NCBI GenBank assembly: GCA_903865895.1
Contig: CAIPLM010000375.1
Coordinates: 1 to 41,874, forward strand
DNA from: an uncultured Rhodospirillales bacterium
Lineage (GTDB): Bacteria > Pseudomonadota > Alphaproteobacteria > Acetobacterales > Acetobacteraceae
Direction of reading: 5' to 3'
DNA: 41,874 bases
Shown: piece after piece, positions 35,896 to 41,874 of the stretch
Numbering within the stretch: position 1 is the stretch's first letter
Layout of the letters: each line of letters begins with the position of its first letter
Position numbers and translations under genes: made by a program
Notes under the pieces: model-generated
The model's database searches: none
What the model saw: only the letters and a program-made list of their open reading frames with translations
Told to the model about the DNA's origin: nothing

Positions 35896-36969
35896 CTACA
35901 GGGCAAGCTCCGACGCGGCGTCGAAAAGATGCAGCCGGGCCATGTCGAACTCCAGCCACAGCGGCTGACCGGGAGTGAAGTGCCGGTCCGGCGCGGCGCT
36001 GGCCACCAGGGCGGACTCGCCGAGGCGCAGGTTGAGGAAGGTTATGTCCCCGGTCGGTTCGACGGTGAGCACGCGGGCCTCGACGGCGCCTGGTGTGGCG
36101 GCGGGCAATAGGCCGATCGCCCCATGGCGGACGCCGAGCAGGACGCCGGCGCTGCCGGCCTGGCGGGCGCGGGCCAGCAGCGCGGGGGGGAGGGCGAGCT
36201 GCCAGCCATCGCCGGCGATGCCGGTTTCGGTGAGCCGGGCGGGGATCAGGTTCATCGCCGGGCTGCCGACGAAGCTGGCGACGAAGGCGTTGGCGGGATG
36301 GGCGTAGACGCGCTCGGGCGTGTCGTATTGCTGCAGCTTGCCGCCATGCATCACCGCCATGCGGTCGGCCATGGTCATGGCTTCCAGCTGGTCATGGGTG
36401 ACGTAGACGATGGTCGCTTTGAGGTCCTGGTGGAAGCGCTTCAGCTCGGAGCGCATCTGCACGCGCAGCTTGGCATCGAGGTTGGAGAGCGGTTCGTCCA
36501 TCAGGAATACCTTGGGCTCGCGCACCAAGGCGCGGCCGAGGGCGACGCGCTGCTGCTGGCCGCCTGAGAGCTCGCGCGGCCGGCGTTCCAGCAGATGGCC
36601 GATATCGAGCATGCGCGCCGCTTCATCGACCCTGCGCGCGATTTCGCCGCGGGCCATGCCGCGCATCTGAAGCGGGAAGGCGAGGTTCTTGCGGACGGAT
36701 TTATTGGGGTAGAGGGCGTAGTTCTGGAACACCATCGCGATGTCCCGGTCCTTGGGATCAAGGTCGTTCACCCGTCGGCCGTCGATCGAGATCTCGCCGC
36801 CATCGAGTTCCAGGAGGCCGGCGATCATGTTCAGCGTGGTGGTTTTGCCGCAGCCGGAGGGGCCGACGAGGGCGACGAATTCGCCATCGGCGATGGTCAG
36901 CGACAGGTCGTCCACAGCGAGCGCCTCGCCATAGCCCTTGCGCACGTTCTCCAGCCGCACTTCGGCCAT
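35896..36969 (-). CDS. sugar ABC importer ATPase (MalK/UgpC type, module 3)
   Basis: 357-residue cytoplasmic ATPase of the CUT1 class. Walker A GPSGCGKTTT (about 36-45), Q-loop VFQNYALYPNKSVRKNLAFPL, signature LSGGQQQRVALGRALVR, Walker B VFLMDEPLSNLDAKLR, switch YVTHDQLEAMTMADRMAVM. Residues after about 235 form the regulatory OB/TOBE region (GVRHGAIGLL, ending with TPGQPLWLEFDMARLHLFD). A single ATPase of this type normally works as a homodimer with two different permeases, which are encoded just upstream. GAGGAG lies eight bases before the ATG. It is the last gene of the module 3 operon. Confidence 0.96.
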   Translation of the reverse strand: MAEVRLENVRKGYGEALAVDDLSLTIADGEFVALVGPSGCGKTTTLNMIAGLLELDGGEISIDGRRVNDLDPKDRDIAMVFQNYALYPNKSVRKNLAFPLQMRGMARGEIARRVDEAARMLDIGHLLERRPRELSGGQQQRVALGRALVREPKVFLMDEPLSNLDAKLRVQMRSELKRFHQDLKATIVYVTHDQLEAMTMADRMAVMHGGKLQQYDTPERVYAHPANAFVASFVGSPAMNLIPARLTETGIAGDGWQLALPPALLARARQAGSAGVLLGVRHGAIGLLPAATPGAVEARVLTVEPTGDITFLNLRLGESALVASAAPDRHFTPGQPLWLEFDMARLHLFDAASELAL

Positions 36970-37000
36970 CAGCCGTGCTCCTCATTCTTGTCTTCGCGGG

Positions 37001-37843
37001 TCATGATTTCACCGCGCCATCGGTCAGCGCACGGACGAAGTATTTCTGCAGCACCAGGAACATCGCCACGACGGGCACGCTCATGATGAAGGAGGCCGCC
37101 ATCAGGCCGGGCCAGTTGGTGGCGTATTCGGTGAAGAAATGCTGCAAGCCCACCGGTAAGGTGAGCTTCGCGTCGTCGTTGAGGAAGGTCAGGGCGTAGA
37201 CGTATTCGTTCCAGGCCTGGATGAAGGAGTAGATGGCGGTGGCGATGATGCCGGGGGAGGAAAGCGGCATCACCACCAGCAGGAAGGCCTGGAAGCGCGA
37301 GGCGCCATCAATCCTCGCGGCCTGTTCGAGCTGGATGGGGATGTTGTCGAAGAACCCCTTCAGCAGCCAGATCGACAGCGGCAGGCCGAAAGTGAGGTAG
37401 GTGAGGATGAGCGAGAACTGGGTGTTCACCAGGCCGAGCCAGCGCATCATGATGAAGAGCGGCATCAGGAAGACCACGGCGGGAAACATGTTCCTGAGCA
37501 GGACGGCGTAGAACAGCAGGTTGCGGCCGGGGAAGCGGAACCGCGAAAACGCATAGGCGGCGGGCACGGCGACGATGACGCCGAGCACGGTGGTGGCCGT
37601 CGAGACCCACAGCGAGTTCAGCAGATAGCGCAGGAACACGCGGCCGATTTCGCGGCTTGGCGAAAGCAGCTCGGCATAGGCATCGAGCGTGGGGTGGGAG
37701 GGGATCCACTCCGGCGGGAACTGGATGGCGGCGAACTGGGTCTTGATCGAGGTGATCAGCATCCACGCCATCGGCAGCAGGGAGAAGACCGCGAGCAGGC
37801 CGAGATAGACCCAGCCGGCGACCGGCCAGAAACCCCGCCTCAT
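37001..37843 (-). CDS. sugar ABC importer permease, MalG/UgpE type (module 3)
   Basis: 280-residue inner-membrane permease with about six helices. The first is GWVYLGLLAVFSLLPMAWML, followed by the periplasmic FPPEWIPSHPTLDAYAELL typical of MalG-like proteins. The EAA loop reads PIQLEQAARIDGASRFQAFLLVVMPLSSPG. Its start overlaps the stop of the MalF-type gene by 4 bp and it ends 31 bp before the ATPase gene. Confidence 0.95.
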   Translation of the reverse strand: MRRGFWPVAGWVYLGLLAVFSLLPMAWMLITSIKTQFAAIQFPPEWIPSHPTLDAYAELLSPSREIGRVFLRYLLNSLWVSTATTVLGVIVAVPAAYAFSRFRFPGRNLLFYAVLLRNMFPAVVFLMPLFIMMRWLGLVNTQFSLILTYLTFGLPLSIWLLKGFFDNIPIQLEQAARIDGASRFQAFLLVVMPLSSPGIIATAIYSFIQAWNEYVYALTFLNDDAKLTLPVGLQHFFTEYATNWPGLMAASFIMSVPVVAMFLVLQKYFVRALTDGAVKS

Positions 37844-38751
37844 GACGGGCGATCCTTGCCGACGAGGGCGCGGACGTAAAAGTAGCCCATCGTCATCATC
37901 ACGGCGAACAGGATCACCGAGTAGGCGGAGGCAAGGCCGAAGCGGATGCGGCCGAAGGCGAGCTGGTAGATCTGGGTGATCCAGATCTCCGAGGCACCGG
38001 CCGGGCCACCGCCGGTCATCACCCAGGGAATGGTGAAGCCGTTGAAGTTGGCGGCGAGCAGCAGCAGGATCGTCACCAGCGAGACATTGCCGAGATGCGG
38101 CACGGTGATGTGCCAGAAGCGCTGCCAGGGCCCGGCGCCATCCACCTGGGCGGCGCGCAGCAGCTGGTCCGGCACGGTCTGCAGCCCGGCCAGCATCATG
38201 ATCATGACGAAGGGAAACTCCTTCCAGACATTCACCATGATGAGCGAGGCGAGCACCGTGTCGGTATTGTCGAGGAAGTTGAACGGCGTGCTGCGCAGGC
38301 CGCTCGCCATCGCCAGCGCGCTGATCACGCCGAGATCGGAGTGCAGCAGCCAGCGCCAGACATAGGCGGCCGCCACCGCCGAGATCACGTAGGGCACCAG
38401 CAGCGTGCCGCGCAGCAGGCCGCGGCCGCGGAACGGCCGGTTAAGCGCCAAGGCCGCGCCGAAGCCGAGCACGAAGGCGAAGCCGGTCGAGGCCACCGTC
38501 CAGACCAGGGTGTTGAGCGAGGCCTCGCGCACCGAGTCCGCGCCGAGAATGCGGCCGTAATTGTCCAGCCCGACGAAGATCTTATCCTCGAGCGCCAGGT
38601 TGGGCGGTGTCGAAAACACCGAGAGGTAGAAGGTGAACCAGACCGGATAGGCGATCACCAGGCCCATCACCAGGATGGCCGGCGCGACATAGAGGTAGTC
38701 GGCGCGGTGGCGAACCATCCGCGCCCACAGGCCTGGCGGGGCAGTGCCCAT
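37840..38751 (-). CDS. sugar ABC importer permease, MalF/UgpA type (module 3)
   Basis: 303-residue inner-membrane permease. The first helix lies at about 19-39 (YLYVAPAILVMGLVIAYPVWF), then VFSTPPNLALEDKIFVGLDNYGRIL, typical of UgpA-like proteins. The EAA loop is PDQLLRAAQVDGAGPWQRFWHITVPHLG. It begins one base after the binding-protein stop and overlaps the second permease gene by 4 bp, so the two permeases should be made in equal amounts. Confidence 0.95.
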   Translation of the reverse strand: MGTAPPGLWARMVRHRADYLYVAPAILVMGLVIAYPVWFTFYLSVFSTPPNLALEDKIFVGLDNYGRILGADSVREASLNTLVWTVASTGFAFVLGFGAALALNRPFRGRGLLRGTLLVPYVISAVAAAYVWRWLLHSDLGVISALAMASGLRSTPFNFLDNTDTVLASLIMVNVWKEFPFVMIMMLAGLQTVPDQLLRAAQVDGAGPWQRFWHITVPHLGNVSLVTILLLLAANFNGFTIPWVMTGGGPAGASEIWITQIYQLAFGRIRFGLASAYSVILFAVMMTMGYFYVRALVGKDRPS

Positions 38752-38752
38752 C

Positions 38753-40225
38753 TCAGAGATCGTTGATGAGCGCCTTCAACTCCTTGGCGGCATTCTCCGC
38801 CGCCTGATCCGGCGTCATCTTCCGCGTCAGCGTGTTTTGCAGCATGTTCGGCACGATGATGTTCATGATCTCGGCCGATTGCGGCAGCACCGGGAAGGGG
38901 ATCCCGTTGGGCAGCATGGAGGTCGAGACGTCGAGGAAGCGGATGGTATCCAGCCGCTCACGCATCCACTTGGTGCGGAAGCCGCGGACATTGCCGGGGT
39001 TGGAGATGTTCCAGGCCAGCTTGATCGACCATTCCGGGCCGGTCATGAAGGCGACGAAGGCCTTCACCGCCTGGAGGTCCATGCCGCCCTCGACGATGTT
39101 GGGGTTGAACACATGGGCGTTGGAGCCGCCGAACACCACGGCCCGGCGTGCCGGGCCGCGCGGGATCAGCCCGTAGCGCATATTGGCGACCACATTGTCC
39201 GCCACCTGCTTATCGGCCCCGGTCGCCTTGCGGGCGCGCTCGATCATCAGCGCGTATTCGCTGGGATGGCTGATCATCATGGCGAGCTGGCCGGCGATGA
39301 AGGGGTCCTGGTTCTCGGTCTGGGTGTTCGTCAGCGCCGAGACCGGCACGGATTTGTCACGCACATACATGTCGTACGAGGCCTGCAGCGCCGCCTTGGC
39401 GCCGGGGCTGTTGAGCATGATCTTGCTGTAGGTCGGGCTCGCCTCCGCCTCGTCGAGCGCGCCGCCGCCGAAGGCCCAGAGCTGCGGCATGAAGCGGAAG
39501 GGCGTGTTGCCCGCGTTGACGCGGGCGACCATGCCGTAGCCGTTCTTGCCGGTCTTTTCCTTGATCTGCTTGGAATAGGCGACCACGTCCTCCCAGGTCG
39601 CCGGCGCCTTGTCGGGGTCGAGCCCGGCCTCCTTGAAGAGGGCGGCGTTCCAGATGAAGGCCATCGTCTCGTTGTTGGTGGGCACGCCGTAGCGCTTGCC
39701 CTTCCAGGTCACGGACTTGAGCGCCCCCGGCCAGAACTCGTCTTCGGAATAGCCGACATCGTTGGGTCCGAAGGCCATCAGCTGGCCCTTGGCGGCGAAT
39801 TCCGAGCCCCAGAGGATGGGCAGGCGCGCGACCATCGGGGCCGACTTGCCGATCGAGGCGGTGCGCAGCTTGTCGAGCATGGCGTTGTAATCGAGGTTCT
39901 GCTTGACCAGCTCGATGTTCGGGTAGGTCTTGGCGAAGGCGGCGAAGAAATCCGCCTCCATCTTGCGCTCGATCTCGGTCGAAGCCTGGTTGACGCCCCA
40001 GTACCAGTAGGTGAGCCGGCCCTTGTAGTCGAGCGGCACCACCTTGGCGCATTCGGCGGCGGTGTCGTACTCGGCAGTGCCGGCGAGCTTGTTGATGTAG
40101 TCGGGCGTCCAGGTGCTGGCATCGACGCCGGTCTTGTTGCCCTGGGCCGCGAGGGCGCCAGGCAGCAGCGCTGCCGTCGCCGCGCCGGCAAGCAGTTCGC
40201 GCCGTCCGATCCGATATCCAGCCAT
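38753..40225 (-). CDS. extracellular solute-binding protein family 1, sugar type (module 3)
   Basis: 490-residue binding protein. The twin-arginine signal YRIGRRELLAGAATAALLPG ends at ALAAQG near residue 27. SBP_bac_1 features follow: LTYWYWGVNQASTEIERKMEADFFAAFAKTYPNIELV, KRYGVPTNNETMAFIWNAALFKEAGLDPDKAPATWEDV, and an IAGQLAMMISHPSEYALM segment. It is larger than most CUT1 receptors (about 400-440), with an extra N-terminal stretch before the first beta strand. The ATG at 40223-40225 is chosen because GGGGGA lies six bases upstream; an ATG five codons earlier overlaps that site. It heads the transporter genes, 90 bp downstream of the dehydratase gene, with a hairpin in the gap. Confidence 0.93.
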   Translation of the reverse strand: MAGYRIGRRELLAGAATAALLPGALAAQGNKTGVDASTWTPDYINKLAGTAEYDTAAECAKVVPLDYKGRLTYWYWGVNQASTEIERKMEADFFAAFAKTYPNIELVKQNLDYNAMLDKLRTASIGKSAPMVARLPILWGSEFAAKGQLMAFGPNDVGYSEDEFWPGALKSVTWKGKRYGVPTNNETMAFIWNAALFKEAGLDPDKAPATWEDVVAYSKQIKEKTGKNGYGMVARVNAGNTPFRFMPQLWAFGGGALDEAEASPTYSKIMLNSPGAKAALQASYDMYVRDKSVPVSALTNTQTENQDPFIAGQLAMMISHPSEYALMIERARKATGADKQVADNVVANMRYGLIPRGPARRAVVFGGSNAHVFNPNIVEGGMDLQAVKAFVAFMTGPEWSIKLAWNISNPGNVRGFRTKWMRERLDTIRFLDVSTSMLPNGIPFPVLPQSAEIMNIIVPNMLQNTLTRKMTPDQAAENAAKELKALINDL

Positions 40226-40266
40226 GCGGAATCCCCCCATTTTGGTGCCGCGGCGCCATGCCGCCT

Positions 40267-40302
40267 TTGCGGGGAGGTTAACCGACCTGTGCCTTCCCGC
40301 AA
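40267..40302 (-). repeat. intercistronic hairpin between dehydratase and binding-protein genes
   Basis: TTGCGGGGAGG (40267-40277) and CCTTCCCGCAA (40292-40302) form an 11-bp stem with one mismatch on the transcribed (minus) strand and a 14-base loop. It fills most of the 90-bp gap after the dehydratase stop. A stem in this place often protects or attenuates mRNA so that the binding protein is expressed differently from the upstream enzyme; that role is inference. Confidence 0.45.
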
Positions 40303-40315
40303 GACCGCATTGCGA

Positions 40316-41512
40316 TCAGTCGAAGAATCCGCGGTCTTCCTCGGCCAGATAGGGCTTGGCGCGCTCGGGGTTGATATCCACCCCCATGCCCGGCCGATCC
40401 CACACCTCGATATGCCCGTCCTTCACGATGGGGTTCGGCAGCCCGTCAAGGATATCGTGCCACCAGTCGGGGTCGCCCTTCGGCAGTTCAAAGGCGATGT
40501 AGTTGTCGGGCAGCGTGGCGCAGACCTGCACCAGGGCGGCCAGCCCAAGCAGCCCGTTGCCGGTGCCGTGCGGCGCCATCATCACCCCGTGCAGATCGGC
40601 GTATTCCGCGATCCATTTCAGCTCGGCGATACCACCGACGTCGCAGGGGTCGGGGCCGACCACGCGCACCGCCTTGCGCTCGATGAGGTCCTTGAAGTTC
40701 TGACGGAGGTAGATCTGCTCGCCAGTATGGATCGGCGTGGTCGTCGCCACGGTCAGCTCGCGATAGACGTCGGCGTTGACGTAGGGGACGTAGTCGCCGG
40801 TCAGCATGTCCTCGCACCAGAACAGATTATGCTTTTCCACCGCGCGGGCGAAGCGGATGGCGTCCGTCAGCATGAAGCCCGGGCCGCAATCGAGCGCGAG
40901 GCCGACCTTGTCGCCCAGCACCTCCTTCATCGCCGCCACGCAATCGAGCGCGAGCCCCATGCCGCGCTCGGTCATCAGCCCGCGATCCTGCCAGCCATGG
41001 ATCGGCAGCGGCGGGGCGGAGTCGCCAAGGAAGAAGTTGTCGGTCTTGCGCATGTCGCTGTGGAACGCGATGCCCTGCTTGACGAGAGTGAACCCCTCCG
41101 GCCGCGCCATCATCCAGCGCGCCGCCTCGGCATAGGCCTCCGGCGTCTGCTCGGGGATCGGCGCGCGGATGGCGCCGTTATAGACCCGCACCTTGTCGCG
41201 CACCTTGCCGCCGAGCAGGCGATGCACCGGCAGCCCCGCCGCCTTGCCCGCGAGATCCCACAGCGCCATTTCGATCGCGCTGATCGCCGCACCCCAGGGC
41301 TTGAAGGCGCCACGGGCGCGGATGCGGCGCATCACCCGCTCCACCAGCGTCGGGTCCTCGCCAATCAGGAAATCCCGGAAATGCAGGACGAACGGCTTAA
41401 GATAGGGCTTGAAGTGCTCAACCTGGCCGTAGCCGCTGATGCCCTCGTCAGTGGTGATGCGCAGAATCGGGTGGCGCCCGATCATGGCGCAGCGCAGGTC
41501 GGTGATCTTCAT
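40316..41512 (-). CDS. mandelate racemase/muconate lactonizing enzyme-family protein, probable acid-sugar dehydratase
   Basis: 398-residue enolase-superfamily enzyme. The N-terminal capping domain (1-115) is followed by the barrel. Metal ligands by pattern are D208 (LALDCGPGF), E234 (FWCEDML) and E265 (HTGEQIY). H315 in APHGTGNG and D288 at the right distance form a His-Asp dyad like H297/D270 of mandelate racemase. K145 (FTLVKQG) is the only lysine at the KxK position. The first metal ligand is followed by Cys-Gly-Pro, unlike the D-x-N or D-x-H of well-known dehydratases. It likely removes water from an aldonic or uronic acid to give a 2-keto-3-deoxy acid. GAGGAG lies six bases before the ATG. 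It is the first gene of the module 3 operon. Confidence 0.92.
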   Translation of the reverse strand: MKITDLRCAMIGRHPILRITTDEGISGYGQVEHFKPYLKPFVLHFRDFLIGEDPTLVERVMRRIRARGAFKPWGAAISAIEMALWDLAGKAAGLPVHRLLGGKVRDKVRVYNGAIRAPIPEQTPEAYAEAARWMMARPEGFTLVKQGIAFHSDMRKTDNFFLGDSAPPLPIHGWQDRGLMTERGMGLALDCVAAMKEVLGDKVGLALDCGPGFMLTDAIRFARAVEKHNLFWCEDMLTGDYVPYVNADVYRELTVATTTPIHTGEQIYLRQNFKDLIERKAVRVVGPDPCDVGGIAELKWIAEYADLHGVMMAPHGTGNGLLGLAALVQVCATLPDNYIAFELPKGDPDWWHDILDGLPNPIVKDGHIEVWDRPGMGVDINPERAKPYLAEEDRGFFD

Positions 41513-41874
41513 GGCGGTCTCCTCGGATAGGGCGAGCCTGTTGTCCGGACTTCGCGATCTCTGGGATCGCTAAACCTGGGTACTCGTTTGTGTTTTCAGT
41601 CGCTTGCTGGTCCGCAAGACCCGCCATTTGGCATGGCGCGTATCACAAGGCAGCATATGAGTGTAGACTAGGACGCCATCTCCGGAATTTCCAGCCGGCC
41701 CGCTACCGACGAAGGCGTTGATTGGAGTGGCCCTAGCAGGCTGCTGAAATTGGCGCTCGTTGTGGGGGTGCTTGACGAACGGGTGAGCTTCGAACTGTCG
41801 GGCCGGGTCTGCCGCCGCCACTGTCGCGCCGATTTTGGCCTCTGTCGGCCGGATTTAGACAGATTTTGGGTGTC
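41513..41874. other. promoter-side region of module 3, no convincing gene
   Basis: No gene is supported. A minus-strand frame at 41570-41821 (83 codons, GTG start) has no ribosome binding site and no recognisable family, and it would end inside an operator-like palindrome. Base composition is lower in GC than the neighbours. The stretch should hold the promoter of the dehydratase/ABC operon. It contains three short inverted repeats (41554-41570, 41603-41618, 41622-41638). The segment near 41738-41752 (AGCAGGCTGCT) is palindromic and might belong to an old insertion-sequence end, which I cannot confirm. Confidence 0.45.
41554..41570. promoter_or_regulatory. operator-like palindrome GCGATC-N5-GATCGC
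   Basis: Perfect 6-bp arms around TCTGG, 42 bp upstream of the dehydratase ATG, where an operator overlapping a promoter would be expected. Further inverted repeats lie at 41603-41618 (CTTGC-N6-GCAAG) and 41622-41638 (CGCCAT-N5-ATGGCG). A sugar-responsive LacI or GntR-type regulator would fit, but none is encoded in the window. Confidence 0.35.

Noticed and set aside
41570-41821. 83-codon minus-strand frame at the right edge
   Set aside because: GTG start without a ribosome binding site, no family features, and it ends inside an operator-like palindrome; left as unannotated DNA.

Overview
The window is a GC-rich (by eye about 65-70 %) chromosomal segment of a heterotrophic alphaproteobacterium, most likely an Acetobacteraceae/Rhodospirillales member. 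This rests on composition, an EipB-type (DUF1849) periplasmic protein, a FixJ-type regulator, twin-arginine signals on all three solute-binding proteins and dense ATGA/TGATG gene overlaps. I found no rRNA, tRNA, CRISPR array, phage or intact insertion sequence.

Layout. 0-2.6 kb: possible start of a gene leaving the left edge, a FixJ/NarL-type response regulator, a 0.6 kb gene-poor AT-rich gap and a glycosyltransferase-like gene. 2.75-13.2 kb: a nine-gene minus-strand operon, soxB-soxD-soxA-soxG followed without a break by a complete peptide/nickel-family ABC importer (two ATPases, two permeases, and the binding protein last), ending at a 10-bp hairpin. 13.3-15.8 kb: cupin, class C beta-lactamase-like serine hydrolase and a membrane-anchored TPR protein. 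15.8-20.1 kb: atypical SDR, alpha/beta hydrolase, a GT4 plus GT9 glycosyltransferase pair, a GC-rich hairpin repeat and a small membrane protein. 20.3-28.8 kb: an S15-type hydrolase plus Ldh-family dehydrogenase, divergent from a second complete peptide-type ABC importer (A-B-C-D-F). 28.8-31.1 kb: a molybdenum hydroxylase large subunit without its partner subunits. 31.2-35.6 kb: housekeeping block with a Na/Pi-cotransporter-PhoU protein, EipB, quinone-linked PyrD and a HAD-IIA phosphatase. 35.9-41.5 kb: minus-strand operon with an enolase-superfamily dehydratase and a sugar-type ABC importer (binding protein, two permeases, MalK-like ATPase). 41.5 kb to the end: promoter/operator-like region with several short palindromes and no convincing gene.

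How the genes fit together. The accessory part consists of three 'import and degrade' modules, each linking a Tat-exported binding protein and its transporter with soluble enzymes: (1) tetrameric sarcosine oxidase, which releases glycine, a one-carbon unit and H2O2 from an N-methyl amino acid; (2) an ester/amide hydrolase with an NAD(P)-dependent 2-oxo/imino acid reductase; (3) an acid-sugar dehydratase with a carbohydrate importer. The most unusual is module 1, where the transporter is translationally fused to the oxidase genes, which points to an N-methylated small molecule or peptide as the import substrate. All functional statements are from sequence reading and family knowledge; no database search was run.
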